Below are positions 21,451 through 32,697 of a stretch of DNA of 64,000 nucleotides, in pieces. The notes under the pieces were generated by a model that was given only the letters and a program-made list of their open reading frames with translations, searched no databases and had not been told where the DNA came from. A program made the translations under genes and the position numbers. Every line of letters begins with the position of its first letter. The first letter of the stretch is position 1. This DNA comes from Pseudo-nitzschia pungens (Eukaryota > Bacillariophyta > Bacillariophyceae > Bacillariales > Bacillariaceae), in assembly GCA_037355855.1 (NCBI GenBank), contig CM074767.1, forward strand, positions 1-64,000, given 5' to 3'.

Positions 21451-22645
21451 AACTTGGTAAGCAAGTAGGGCTGCCCTGTGTGCGGGCGAGTACAGCAAGC
21501 ATGAACGCCACCGAAAGCCGAACCCGTGGTTTCAACAACCCACATCCACAGAAATTCCAACCCATCAGCCACGCATGTGACATTGCCGATATCTGTTTCT
21601 TCGTTCATATACAGTAAGTTGATGATGTTTTCCTTGTCAAAGGTGCTGTCACTACAGCCATGTTCGAAGGGTTGTGTTGGTAGGAGCAGTGGCAGCGGTA
21701 GCAATGATGATGGATGACAGACGAATGATCAATGATGAATGAATCCCTTCTAATCATCCGCAACGCATGGATTGTTTTGCAAACTTGTCTTTACCACTAT
21801 GTGTTTAAAACAGTATTGAGATGTGAGTTCTGGACCTGTATTATAACCATTATAGATTATGCATGCTGGAGAATATATCATTCATTATCTACATACTATT
21901 AAAACACGAGTCACGAAAACACTACACTGCCGAAGACAAAACGAAAAGTCTGAGCCGTACAGTCATTACCTGCTTTTCTTGGGTGCAGTGTCACTGAAAC
22001 GAAAGCACATGAAATGAATTAGTTATTTTTTGGTCCGAGAGTGGTGTAGAAGAAAAAATAGTACGTAGTAGTCCCTGTTGGCGTTCGTTTCGTTGTGTTC
22101 TGCGGTGAATGAATCACAATCATCTCTCGCGAAATGATTATTGCTTTTTATTTGCGTCGCGCCCGCCCACAGACCTTTGTTTGTCGTCGTGTGCTTACGT
22201 TGATCTGGATCGATCGAAATCGTCTCGATACAGTAGTCAACAATGAAAACACGACGAAAGTCTTCTGGTAAAATACAAACCCGTAATACGACGTACTCGT
22301 ACGTATTTCTAAAGAATAATACGAAATCGTGTACTTGATAATCATGCGAAGTACTAAGTACTATACAGTACACTGCATCGCTAATATCAAAGTAATACAG
22401 TACAATACTACAATAGATTAACAAATGAATGTATGAGTGAATGGGTGACTCCGTGGAATACGACAAATGATTCGTTAGGTTACTTTTACTTCGTTGGCGA
22501 GGAGTTGTTGTTTTTGCGCTTGCTCGTTCCTAGTTGCATATTTCGATTGCATTGGGTTTGGTTTCGCTCTGGCACTCGCGCACTCGCACTCGCACTCGCA
22601 CACACTATTGCGCTGCCCGAACGCTACCGTGATTGCCATCCATCG
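21451..22645. other. Intergenic spacer between convergent genes
   Basis: This holds the 3' flanks of the DUF285 gene and of the glutathione reductase gene, which converge. 22575-22610 has a GCACTCGCACTCGCACTCGC repeat. I see no other gene. Confidence 0.5.
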
Positions 22646-24703
22646 CTATCGGTTGTCATCCGCCAGCTCTGTCAGTCCCCAGGGATGGAGGGTCACAAAT
22701 TCCTCGGCCGCAGTCGGGTGAATGGCCATGCAATTGTCGAAATCGGCCTTGGTGGCCCCCATCTTGATGGCCACCCCGAATCCCTGCAGCAATTCGTCGG
22801 CCCCCATGCCAATCACGTGCAATCCGACCACCCTTTCGTCGGGACCCGCGCAGACGAGTTTCATGGCCGTCTTGGGTTTTTCGTCCATGACGGGAACCAA
22901 CGGTTTCGTGGAGGGTTCCCGGAGCGACGAATAGGGCTTGGGATAGTGCTGTTGTTTGCCGGACAACGAGGAAGATGAGGAGGCGGTTTCGTCGGCGTTC
23001 CAGATTCCGTAGAACATGTTGGAAAACTTGGATTGGTAAACCTTGATGGCATCGGCGCCGTATTTTTCGATGGCCTGTGGTTCCGTCAACCCGATCGTTC
23101 CGATTGGTGGATGACTGAAAATCACCGTCGGTACGTTCTCGTAGGACACCCGTTTCTGGGTGGGTCGAAGCTTGTTGTTGTTGTTGTTGCTGTTGCTGTT
23201 GCTGCTGCCATCGCTGTCTGTTCCAAACAGCCGATCCGCCAGGCGCCTCCCGGCCGCAATGGCGACCGGCGTTAGCTCGATCGGTCCAGAAACATCCCCC
23301 ACCGCGTATACGCCGTCCGCCGAGGTTTCCGAGTTCTCGTCCGTGACAATGTGTCCGCTGGCAGAAGTGACGACCCCCCGGTTGGACAGCTGGAGAGGCT
23401 CGACCAGCGGAGCCCTCCCCGGAGCCACAATCACCAGGTCCACATCGTCGATGACCGAGCCGTCGTGCAAATGAACGCGCTTGACCAGATCCTGCGCGTC
23501 GTTGACGACCTCTTCCACCCTTGCCAGGCCTCCCGTGTTGCGGTAGATCTCGATGCCCTGCTTGAGCAACTCGTCGTCCAGCGTGTTGCGGATGAGGGGA
23601 TCCAGACTCCTCATGGCCTGCTCCTTTCGCAAAACCAGTTTGGTGTCGGTGCCCAGTGCCTGCAAGACCCCCGCCAGCTCGACGGCGATGTATCCGGCGC
23701 CGACCACCACCGCGTTCCGTGGCTGCTCTTCCAGCTCGAAAAATCCGTCGCTGGTGATGCAGTGCTCGGCAATGCCCTCGCCCTCCGGGAGGACCGGGTA
23801 ACCGCCGGTGGCGATCAGTATGTGTTTGGCGGTGACCGTCTTGGTGACGATCCGCGTGGTGATGTTGAGTGCCTTTTCCTTGGTCCAGTTCTTGACCTCC
23901 TCCACCACCTCGACGTGTACCGTGTTGGGATCCTTCGAGAGGCGGGCCGTCCCCCGCATCCGATCTACGCCGGAGTTCTTGAGGTTGCGCTCGTAGATGC
24001 TGTTGAGCCGCCGAATGTACAAATCCCGCTGCTCCTTCAGAAAGGACCAGTCGAAGGTGATGGCGTCCTCGTCGGCGTAGTGAAACCCGTACCGGTGCAT
24101 ATCGTGGACCGTCTCGGCGATCGAGGCGGCGTTCCACAAGACCTTTTTGGGAACGCAACCGACGTTGACGCAGGTTCCCCCCAACCGCTGGGCCTCGGCG
24201 ACGGCAACGGTCTTGTTCCAAGTGCTGGCGGCTCGCCGGGCACTCGCGATGCCCCCCGATCCGGCGCCGATCACGAACAAGTCGTAGTCGAATCCGTGGT
24301 CCAGGTCCTTGCCACTGGTGGTGGTGGTGGTGGTTGCACTGCTGTTGCTGCTGCTGCTGCTGCTGTTGCTGGACGAAAATGCCCGCGTGCTCCCGGCCAC
24401 CGACAACTTTTGTGTGTTTGTCTTGGATTGGCGATTCAGAAAGGTTCGCGCCGTCACGGGAAAGTTCAAGTTCCCGTTCCCGTTCGAGGTTCCGGTCCCC
24501 GACACCGTCAGTTCGTGAAAGCGGGTGTTTGCCGATGCTGGCTTGCCCGCTTCCTCGTCCAGCGTGGTGGTAAGATACTCGGCGAGGATTCCGATCCGAT
24601 CCAACGGCAGAGAAACGGTGGTTCGGGTGTGGTTCATGGCCACCGCTCGGAGTGCGGTGGTGCTTTTCAGCAAGGAGGCCGCCGCCAGCGCAAAGAACAC
24701 CAT
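22646..24703 (-). CDS. GR: Glutathione reductase (NADPH), with N-terminal targeting extension
   Basis: Reduces glutathione disulfide with NADPH and FAD to maintain the reduced glutathione pool. The FAD motif [19 protein letters not shown] lies near residue 140, followed by the redox-active pair in [13 protein letters not shown] (about 173-185). The NADPH motif is [14 protein letters not shown], with the Arg pair of [11 protein letters not shown] that selects [14 protein letters not shown] completes the FAD site and HPTAAEE near 665 is the catalytic His-Glu motif. I chose the ATG at 24703 (685 aa), whose [20 protein letters not shown] is signal-like and is preceded by an AAAACAAAAACAACC leader. 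An upstream in-frame ATG at 24955 would add 84 low-complexity residues. Compared with the usual about 480-500 aa, it has a long Ser/Thr/Asn-rich N-terminus and two inserts, one Ser/Asn-rich and one of about 40 residues before the dimerisation domain. Targeting (ER, plastid or other) is not resolved. Confidence 0.93.
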   Translation of the reverse strand: MVFFALAAASLLKSTTALRAVAMNHTRTTVSLPLDRIGILAEYLTTTLDEEAGKPASANTRFHELTVSGTGTSNGNGNLNFPVTARTFLNRQSKTNTQKLSVAGSTRAFSSSNSSSSSSNSSATTTTTTSGKDLDHGFDYDLFVIGAGSGGIASARRAASTWNKTVAVAEAQRLGGTCVNVGCVPKKVLWNAASIAETVHDMHRYGFHYADEDAITFDWSFLKEQRDLYIRRLNSIYERNLKNSGVDRMRGTARLSKDPNTVHVEVVEEVKNWTKEKALNITTRIVTKTVTAKHILIATGGYPVLPEGEGIAEHCITSDGFFELEEQPRNAVVVGAGYIAVELAGVLQALGTDTKLVLRKEQAMRSLDPLIRNTLDDELLKQGIEIYRNTGGLARVEEVVNDAQDLVKRVHLHDGSVIDDVDLVIVAPGRAPLVEPLQLSNRGVVTSASGHIVTDENSETSADGVYAVGDVSGPIELTPVAIAAGRRLADRLFGTDSDGSSNSNSNNNNNKLRPTQKRVSYENVPTVIFSHPPIGTIGLTEPQAIEKYGADAIKVYQSKFSNMFYGIWNADETASSSSSLSGKQQHYPKPYSSLREPSTKPLVPVMDEKPKTAMKLVCAGPDERVVGLHVIGMGADELLQGFGVAIKMGATKADFDNCMAIHPTAAEEFVTLHPWGLTELADDNR

Positions 24704-27219
24704 GGTTGTTTTTGTTTTTGTTTTTCTACGGGAGTGCAATGTCAGAGTCAGAGTCAGAGTCAGTGTCAATGCAAATGTCAATGTCAGTGTCAGTGTCGAG
24801 CGGCAGAGGCTTGTGGGGAATCCAGCGAGGAAAGAGAGAGGTGCAGGATCTCCGTATTTTTGTGTAGGATGATTGTACTTTCGATTCTGTTGGTGGTTCT
24901 GTTGATAGTTCTGTTGATGGTTCTGTGGATGGTGATGGTTATTGTCGTGTCTCATAGAAGAAGAATGGAATGCAATTCAATGCAATCGGTATGCAAAGGA
25001 AAGGAAAGGAAAGGATTGATTCGATACAACAACACGACACGACACGACACGACACGACGCAATGAAATGAATTGAAATGCAATGCAATGCAGTGTCCAAT
25101 CTACCGCACCGCACACGTGTACCAATCTGTCAAAATATAATGGAAACTTCACTCCACTTCACTTCACTTCACTTCACTCACTCCACTCCTACTGTGCCAG
25201 TACCAATACAAGCACCCTCCGACAAATCAATGGCCAATGATTCTGATACTGACAATGGCTTTACAGACTGACTCCGTCAAAATACGATCTATCTTCGTTT
25301 GTTGCTGTTGCTGTTGCTCCGTTCGTTTTGTTGCCCTTTTTCTTTCCTGTCCCTCCTGTCGAGTGTCAAAGAAGTTGCTCGTCCCAGAACTACAAGTGCA
25401 GTTGTCGGTTGGGAATCGAAGATCGAAGATGAAGATTGAAGAAAACCTGCGTTGGGATACCAGGACAAGTACCAGAACAAGTACCAGTAGGACTGGGACT
25501 ACCAGTACCAGTAACGCACTTGTAGAAAGTTCGAGCGCCAACACCGATAACGATACCGATAGCAATACCGATAGCAATACCGATAGCAATGGCAATGGCA
25601 ATGGCAATGGCAATATACCGATATAACCAATGCAAATACAAATAATGATAATGCAAGTATTACAAATACCAATACTAACTCCAGCACCTGCCAGTAACAA
25701 GTAGTTGTGCTTGTAATTGTATCAATGAAGCATGGAGGATGGAGGATGGAGGATGAGACCTGAGATTTGCGACACAAACGACAAACAACAAACTACGAAC
25801 GAGATAAACCTTACAGCAAGATGGGATGTCAGATGATTCCCTTGATTCCCTTACCGTGCAAGCACAAGTAACCTTATAAGTTACTCGTAACCTTAAGTAC
25901 TCGTACGAAGTAGTAGTATTTCATTACGATACGAATGGGAGTGCATACTAGTACGAGTAAGATTTAACGTACCTGTCGAGTACCAGGAACCAGTTGGTAC
26001 CTTTCCGTAACTTGTAACTTACTTGTAGTCGTACGAGTTCACCTCTTTGTCAATCTCGAGAAAATCATCAGTAATTAGTAACCTCAAACCTTACCAAGTT
26101 TATGCCATAACGTAAAGCTTACTTTTAAAAATGCGCACGAGGCAAAAACGAAATAACCTTACTTACTCGTAACCTTACTCGTAAGATTACTCGTACAAGT
26201 AATTTACCGTACCGGTACTTTTACTCGTACCGGTAACCTTAATCTTACTCCGGGGAGACTGTTTTTATCGAATCGCACAATCAGCGAATGACAGTTTGTT
26301 TTTGTTCGGATTTGGAGAGGCAGTTTCCTACCGAATATTTTGTATACTCCGATTTATAGCCCGCGCCACCAATTCTCTCATCTCAGCGCGAGGTGATAAT
26401 ACCCGGAACTCGCCGAAACGCACTTTGTTGTTCAGCAAAAATGTCACTCCTTCCGTTGAACGCATACCACGTTCCGGACGGTTGCACCGGACGCGACGAC
26501 CACGAATAAAAACGATGGAAGGAAGGAACGAAGGAAGGAACGAACTCTATCGAAAATATCAATCGTTCACTTGGTTTGGGGATACATGGGAAACAATCGC
26601 AAGAACCGATATCCAATATCGCTGCAATCGATCCTTTTGCAACGCAACGCAACGAAAACGAAAACGAAAGAGCGCAGCAATATCGCAGCTCCGTTATTGT
26701 TTCTTGTTGCACGCAAACGAACGAAACGGAACTTGTCGACATCGTGCACCTGTGTACCACTGTGACTGAAGCGATCGCCGGGTTCTATTGCGTTGCATTG
26801 TCTGCCATTATTGCATTGTATCATTGTATTATTGTATTGCATTGTACGGCATAACTTTGTTCGAGCACCGATACTCTTTCATAGAACAGAACAAACCAGG
26901 CGGCAGCACGCCATACCACGCCACACCACGCCGAAGGAACGTTCCTTTGCTTCAATCCGCACATCTCCCACTACCGGTAATTACGTGTAGCGAGCATCGA
27001 GTTGTACCGCCGGCGAGCAATAGTCCATTTCCAGGCTCAGAATTACGAGTGAGAGTGAGAGTGCGACATTAACAAGCAGCGAGAACATCCTTCGTGGCGA
27101 ATTCCATTCCATTCCATCCAATCGCAATCAACGCAATTTCGATACTTGTAACCGGAGTTCGAAGAGAATATATGGAATTGAATTCTTCTCTCAACCAAGT
27201 CGATAATCCACAAAGCAAT
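24704..27219. other. Intergenic: microsatellites and TAC/GTA clusters
   Basis: 24735-24800 has TCAGAGTCAGAG/TGTCAATG repeats. 25030-25065 has ACGACACGACACG. 25145-25185 has CACTTCACTTC. 25548-25625 has AGCAATACCGAT/GGCAAT repeats. 25860-26245 is dense in GTAACCTTACTCGTA words (TACGAAGTA at 25904). 26300-27060 has several short frames without recognisable features. No gene is supported. Confidence 0.55.
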
Positions 27220-27345
27220 CAATCTATCTATCTATCGAATCAATCTATCGAATCAATCTATCGAATCAATCTATCGAATCAATCTATCGAATCAATCAAT
27301 AAATCAATCGAATCCATCCATCCATCCATCCATCCATCAATAAGC
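27220..27345. repeat. TCTATCGAATCAA and TCCA tandem repeats in the upstream leader
   Basis: CAATCTATCGAAT is repeated about five times (27236-27300), flanked by (TCTA)n and by (ATCC)n at 27318-27340. The array lies 60-180 bases before the ATG of the next gene, probably within its 5' leader. Confidence 0.85.
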
Positions 27346-27402
27346 GCCCCACCCAAGCACAGAACAACACAGAACAGCACAGAACAGACCATTATACCGA
27401 TC

Positions 27403-29577
27403 ATGCTGGGCTGGATCCTCGACGAAGCCCACGACCAGGTGCAGGGGGGGACCTGCGCCGGGCGTGAGTTTCCCTCCGACTACTCGTGCACTTCTAGCGT
27501 GGAACGGCAGATGCCGGACGACAGCGACCAGACCATCGAATCCATCGACACCACCACCACTGGGGGAGACACGCTCCCCAACGATTACGACAATGACAAT
27601 GACAATGATAAGGATACTTCCGACAACGATAATGATAATGACAGCTCGGGAACTACCGAGTCTGCCAAAGCCGCCCGCCAGAAGCGCCGGATGGAGCTCC
27701 AGGCCCGCATGCTCGAGCAGCAGATCAAGATTCAGGAGCAGCGGCTGCTACAACCCGCTCCGGATGAGGAGGAAGACGAGCGAGAGCCGGACGATCGAGA
27801 ACTGTATGGCGACAAGAAGGAGAGCGACGAACTCGAGGATATCCTGGGCGTCAACTCGAACGGATCGTACTACTTTACCTCCCTGAACGACATTGACCGT
27901 TCCATCGGCAGGACCCGGACCAATTCGCTGCTGGCAGCCAGTTCCTCGGGCGTGTCGTCCCCCGCCTCCCGCCATAGCAACAGCCTGCGAGACGGGGATG
28001 AATCGAGGGACGATGCGACGGACCACCGGAGCCTGGGGGACACCACGGTTGAGCAAACGGACGACGATTCGACCCTTAGCATCGTTGATGAGGAAGACTA
28101 CGAGGACGAGCCTGGCAATAGAAATAGAAATGGCAATGGCAATGGCAATGGCACTACGAACGGGAAGTCGGCCTCTAGCATTCCCCAATCACCTTCCAAC
28201 GACATCGAGACGGGACTCCTCTGCGGTGCCCTCGCCTGCGGAGATTCGGACTTTGCAGCACACAATCGAAAGGAGCCCATGTCGAGTCCAACAACGCTCT
28301 CTTATCGCCAAAAGAAGAATAGCAGCAGTAGCAGCAATTACAACTACAACCGCAACAACCGCAACAACCGCAACCACAATGCAACCAGCACCTACTACGA
28401 ATTAGAATCTCAACAAAACAACCACAATCCACAACATCCACCGCGATCCACCTTTACCATTGTCGACGTGGTGGACGGAAACGCCTCGCTTAGCGACGAC
28501 GACGATTCCGTCTTTCGGATGAAGGCCTACGGCTACGACGGAACCGTAAAGCAAAAGCGGCGACGCCGCCGACGCCTCGGGATCATTGTGCTACTGTCGC
28601 TGCTGGGGGCGGCGGGGGTGACCGGGATGTCCCTGTATTTCTTGTTGGGAAAACGAAAAAAAGGAGGGGATAACGATTCGCCAACCGCACGAGCCGAAAG
28701 CCCCGCAGGTGGAGGCAACAGCAATAATGCCAACAAAAACACTACCACCACAGACAGCAGCGGTAACGAAAGCGACGAAAGCATCGAGAATTCTGCCTAC
28801 GAGACTCCCATGCTCCGGCTCGTCGATCCCACCTCGGATCCAAAAGAGCCGGTATCCAACGACAGCGACACCTATCGCCACAACGATAGCGACAGCGATA
28901 GCGACGGAGACGAATCCGAGATCGAGGACGAGGTCGAGGACGAGGACGAAGATGAGGATGAGGACGAGAATGTGAGAGACGAAGTCCAAGAACCAGCCAA
29001 CGACGAAAGAGAGGATGAAGACGAAGACAAACGAGACCATCAAGACGAAGACGCTTCCACGTCCAATTCTATCTCCAATTCCTTTTCCAACTCTTACACC
29101 GGTTCCACCAACCGAATCGAAAACAGGATCGGTGGAATAGTCGAGCCTTCCAACGCTCAAGACAGCCAACAATCTCCGTTGTCGTCCACCTTCTCCGACT
29201 ATTCCTCTGCTCCCACGGAGTCTCCCACGAAGTCTCCCACGGTGTATCCCACGGTGTATCCCACTCCTTCTCCGTCTTTGGCTCCGTCGGTGGCACAGAT
29301 ATGGATATCCTCTCGGCTAGACAACAGCGACAGCAACAACGAAAACGAAAACGAGAACACCATGGATGAAGAAGACCAACAAGATGGTACGCCGGCTTCC
29401 CTTTTTGACGATGATCTCTTCGACGACGATTTGTTGGAGCAGCATATGAAGGCTTACGAAAACTGGAAGCTCAAAAACGGATTCCTCGACGACGAAGGCG
29501 GCGAGAACTACCGACCCGCCATCAGTCCGGGAGAGCTCGACGACGATCCGACGACAGACATGGAACTCAATGTATAA
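27403..29577 (+). CDS. Single-pass membrane protein: coiled coil, TM helix, acidic and Pro-Thr-rich exterior
   Basis: I chose the ATG at 27403 (MLGWILDEAHDQVQGG; 724 aa). It follows an ACAGAACAGCACAGAACAG leader, whereas an earlier in-frame extension is only repeat sequence. A charged coiled-coil segment (QKRRMELQARMLEQQIKIQE) lies near 87-110. Residues about 385-412 form a transmembrane helix preceded by RRRRRR (LGIIVLLSLLGAAGVTGMSL). The C-terminal side is highly acidic, then has an S-P-T stalk (TESPTKSPTVYPTVYPTPSP, about 605-625). The basic residues before the helix suggest a cytoplasmic N-terminus. This layout resembles the membrane half of diatom LRR receptor-like proteins, but no LRR is present. 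Function unknown. Confidence 0.8.
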   Translation: MLGWILDEAHDQVQGGTCAGREFPSDYSCTSSVERQMPDDSDQTIESIDTTTTGGDTLPNDYDNDNDNDKDTSDNDNDNDSSGTTESAKAARQKRRMELQARMLEQQIKIQEQRLLQPAPDEEEDEREPDDRELYGDKKESDELEDILGVNSNGSYYFTSLNDIDRSIGRTRTNSLLAASSSGVSSPASRHSNSLRDGDESRDDATDHRSLGDTTVEQTDDDSTLSIVDEEDYEDEPGNRNRNGNGNGNGTTNGKSASSIPQSPSNDIETGLLCGALACGDSDFAAHNRKEPMSSPTTLSYRQKKNSSSSSNYNYNRNNRNNRNHNATSTYYELESQQNNHNPQHPPRSTFTIVDVVDGNASLSDDDDSVFRMKAYGYDGTVKQKRRRRRRLGIIVLLSLLGAAGVTGMSLYFLLGKRKKGGDNDSPTARAESPAGGGNSNNANKNTTTTDSSGNESDESIENSAYETPMLRLVDPTSDPKEPVSNDSDTYRHNDSDSDSDGDESEIEDEVEDEDEDEDEDENVRDEVQEPANDEREDEDEDKRDHQDEDASTSNSISNSFSNSYTGSTNRIENRIGGIVEPSNAQDSQQSPLSSTFSDYSSAPTESPTKSPTVYPTVYPTPSPSLAPSVAQIWISSRLDNSDSNNENENENTMDEEDQQDGTPASLFDDDLFDDDLLEQHMKAYENWKLKNGFLDDEGGENYRPAISPGELDDDPTTDMELNV

Positions 29578-31212
29578 CATACGAATAAAAAAAAACAAGG
29601 CATTGATCGATCGATCGATCGATCGATCGATTGATAGATCTATCGATAGATAGATCGATGGAACGACCATCAGAAACAACACAACACCATTCCTCCATCC
29701 CAACAAATCCCTGACCTTCCCTTCATGGGTTGAGCACGCACCTGTCGTCGTATCTATAGGGACCGACACGATGCCTTTTACGAATATACAATACCGATAC
29801 GAATCCAATCCTACCAAGTTCGTGCCTATCCAACCCAACCCAGCCCCAGTCCCCAACGCAACCCAACCTTATCGAAATCGACTTCATCGAATCTTATCCA
29901 ACCCAACCCAACCCAACCCAATTCGAAACATCCGTCGTCTCACTAGAAAAAGGAAAACAACATGTCCGAAATACATCGGATTGCCGTCACTTTCTTTCGA
30001 GTCTCCATGGTTTGTGGTTTGTTGTACGGAGCACAAATCACAACTGCAACGAGAACGAGAACGAGAAATTGTTCCCGAGAAATAATGACTCTTTTTTTAC
30101 GAGATTCAACACAAAATCGAACCTACCGGCAGCTACCCAAGCACAGCACATCGCTGCGTTCGGGAATCAATCTTCCAGAGATTATTATCAGGAAGAGGAG
30201 TACTTGATATTACTATGTTTTGTATAATAACGATCCTAGTGGAATTGTATTGCTACTACTACTACTACTACGTAGGTCCTACTAATTCGCTACTTCGTAC
30301 AATACGCCACTCCGTTCCAGCATACAGCACTGTATTCTACAGCACTATCACTATAGTACGCGACAGCAAGATCCTGCTGCCGCGAATACAGAGCTGAGCA
30401 TCACTCAGCTCAGCTCAGCTTTTCATGTTCTCACCACCTTTTCTTTTTAAACATGCCCTCCTCCTTATCGGCCGATTCCTTTGGTGTATCTCTAGAGGGG
30501 AGTATCTTGTAGTATCTGAGAGTCTGCAATAGTGTCTGAACAGTATCCTCTGTAGAGGACTCACTGATTGCCAGCAATCCGTGCTGTGCTGTTGCTGCTG
30601 GTGTTGCTCTCTATCATTTCCGATGGGCAGCATACTATATAGGACTTGAATTGTGCGTAATCGAAATTTTATTATGAAGCCAGTATGTATCGTACGTCCT
30701 AAGTAATAGCATGATAGTGTAGCAGTCATCGGTGAACTACGAAGAAATAATAATGATACTCGTAATCACGTATTTCGTAAACCTTATCTTGTATGGCGCT
30801 GTGGTTGATTAAAAGACAAGAATTAGCGTCAACATGCTGTCACTCATTTCGATTGTGTTGTGTTGGATATGTACGTAACCTTACCATTACCATACTAGCC
30901 CCCATCTATGAGGCCTTTTCTGAGGCCCGATCTGTCCGGCAAAAATCATTACGAAGTAAGTCTTCCGTGTACGAAGTAAGGTCACGTGAAATTACTAGCA
31001 CAAGTAACCTTAATCTTGATTACCAAGAATGAAAATGAAATCCCTCATCAAATTCTATTTAATTAATTTTAAAAAATCATTCTTCCTTCTTTCATTACCG
31101 GTAGGAGGCAGACAATAATACTGTAATACCGTTTGTTTCACTTATTCTTCTTTCAATCACCCTCAGCAAATCCGAATAAAAGAAAACAATACAAGAAACA
31201 GCAGATTTCACA
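29578..31212. other. Intergenic: GATC microsatellite, repeat remnant, gene leader
   Basis: A (GATC)n/(GATA)n tract lies at 29605-29660. 29825-29925 has AACCCAACCC repeats. A repeat copy at 30391-30578 is listed separately. TACGAAGTA occurs at 30950 and 30970. 31140-31212 is the leader of the next gene and is shared with the second copy at 50690-50754. Confidence 0.55.
30391..30578 (+). repeat. Dispersed repeat copy A (possible transposon or LTR remnant)
   Basis: This segment aligns over about 190 bp with 36791-36978: a hairpin, then CATGCCCTCC, CCGATT/TCGATT, a TCTCTAG(A)GGG word, CCTTGTAGTA/TCTTGTAGTA, GCAATAG, CTGAACAGT and ATTGCCAGCAA/TTTGCCAGGA. Identity is moderate. The hairpin here is GAGCTGAG-catca-CTCAGCTC (30391-30411). 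No coding capacity is seen. The orientation is nominal. Confidence 0.6.
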
Positions 31213-31409
31213 ATGAGCGGTTGCTGCTGTAACAGAACGGACGACGCCGACGAGGACGTGGACGTGGGTGTACAGACGTGCTGCGGTCCAACACCCAATG
31301 GAGCACGTTGTGTGTGTTTGTGAGTTTCTGCATCTGCTGCTACATCTGTTTCTTATTCTGGTTTGTTGGGGTTGTTGGGGTTGTTGGCCTCTTCACTGTC
31401 TCTTTTCTG

Positions 31410-31441
<32 letters not shown>

Positions 31442-32043
31442 GACCCTATAACGACTGTCTCCCGATCACCGCACAAATCCTTTCTATCATTGCTCTGATC
31501 ATTTCGTGGTTTTGGTGGATAACATTCATCGCCAGCATCATAGCGATGGTTATCCTGCAGATCATCTGGTGCTGCCGCCAAAACCGAGCCGGAATGATGG
31601 TTTCGGTTGTTATATCCGGGGTCACTGCGGCGTTGTGCTTTTTTTCGGGGATCTATTTCCTGGTCCGCTGGAGGGATGTTCGGGATTGCGGTGTCTTTAT
31701 CTGGTTCACCGAAGATAACATCAACAGAGACATTTGTCCCGAAACCGCCTGGGCGATGGTGGCCTTTGCCGATGCAGCGCTGTGGCTGGTCGTTTCCGGG
31801 TGCATCCTCTATTTCGTCATCAGCGGACGCTACGACAAGTGGGAGGCGGCACTGGGGCGTAGTCCTCGTAGCGAACCACCAGCCTCCCTAAACGCCGTCG
31901 CTACCACTGCCGCTACCGCTACCACTTCAGATGTGGTTGTGGATGTAGAGCTTCCCGCGGTGGCCCACGCGGTGCTGGCGTCCGATCCGTCGTACCAGCC
32001 TCCGGAAGCCACGCAAAAGACGGATCATGCTGCTGCTGTTTGA
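31213..32043 (+). CDS. Four-helix membrane protein, two exons (copy 1)
   Basis: Exon 1 is 31213-31319 (MSGCCCNRTDDADEDVDVGV to CVCL) and exon 2 is 31443-32043. The intron 31320-31442 has donor GTGAGT and a long CT tract before CTAG. Joined, the frame is 235 aa with no internal stop. The N-terminus is short and Cys-rich (GCCC, TCCGPTPNG). Four hydrophobic helices follow: ILSIIALIISWFWWITF, ASIIAMVILQIIWCC, VVISGVTAALCFFSGIYFLV, and WAMVAFADAALWLVVSGCIL. A soluble acidic tail ends KTDHAAAV. N-terminal Cys could be acylated (inference). A second copy at 50755 is almost identical in helices 1-3 but differs in the loop before helix 4. No known family is recognised. It is tetraspan-like in layout only. 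Confidence 0.88.
31320..31442 (+). other. Spliceosomal intron of copy 1
   Basis: The donor G|TGAGT and acceptor CTCTCTAG flank a 123-nt intron whose 3' half is a CT microsatellite serving as the polypyrimidine tract. Removing it keeps the frame open. The duplicate gene has the same junctions with a 154-nt intron, which supports the model. Confidence 0.9.
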
Positions 32044-32396
32044 TTTGTTTGACAGACCTGATGGATGCCATTCCGATGGAACTGAGTTCTGCGGTGCGAT
32101 GCAGTGCGGTGCGATGCCGTGCGGTGCGATGCCGTGCGGTGCGGTGCAGGACTGCCCGACTGCACGCCGGGACTAGGGTGCAAAACAGGAGGTTTGCTGG
32201 TTCTAGATTTCTGTTTCTGTTCATTGTTTTCGGAAATGAAGTCCTTCTGCCTCTTTTACTACCATTCCATGTAGTAGTACTTTCTTACTTCTCCTTTGTC
32301 ACACTACTACGTACTCTTTCACCTTATGATTCATATACGAACCCCGGTTTCTTTTGTGATTATTATTAGTATTGAATAACAATAATGCTACCTTAT
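32044..32396. other. Intergenic, GCGATGCCGTGCGGT minisatellite
   Basis: 32090-32150 carries five or six copies of GTGCG(A/G)TGC(C/A)GTGCG. The rest is 3' flank with no gene. Confidence 0.7.
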
Positions 32397-32639
32397 CTAC
32401 TGCCGACACAACTCCGTATCGCTAGCCATTGCATCAGCATTGTTGGCGCCATCCCAATAGGGACCATCCACTTGGTTGATTGCACATGATCCGACGATGT
32501 GGGTGATGATGGTAACCTTGTTACCAGCCCCTACTGGTAGTTTTATCGTGGCGTATGTTAACATCCCGCGACATGCAAAGTGGTACCTGTCCCTAGTTCT
32601 ACGTTGCATACAAGTTTTCTCGATGATGATTCCGTTCTT
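32397..32639 (-). CDS. Protein-like fragment, possible 3' exon or gene remnant
   Basis: The frame encodes KNGIIIEKTCMQRR, then ATIKLPVGAGNKVTIITHIV, GSCAINQVDGPYWDGANNAD and a stop at 32397. The composition is that of a folded protein, not of a simple repeat, but there is no good start. Directly upstream on the minus strand is a run of ten T followed by AAAG, an acceptor-like site, so this may be the last exon of a spliced gene. The BTB gene ends 60 bases upstream and could in principle splice to it, but nothing shows this. I do not recognise the family. Confidence 0.35.
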   Translation of the reverse strand, partial: KNGIIIEKTCMQRRTRDRYHFACRGMLTYATIKLPVGAGNKVTIITHIVGSCAINQVDGPYWDGANNADAMASDTELCRQ

Positions 32640-32697
32640 TAAAAAAAAAAGTTAATATAGTTTTTACTATTACAACAGAGGGCAGGAGGATGGCGCC

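Noticed and set aside
23351..25075. 574-codon plus-strand frame opposite glutathione reductase
   Set aside because: It mirrors the codon bias of the real gene on the other strand and has no protein-like features of its own.
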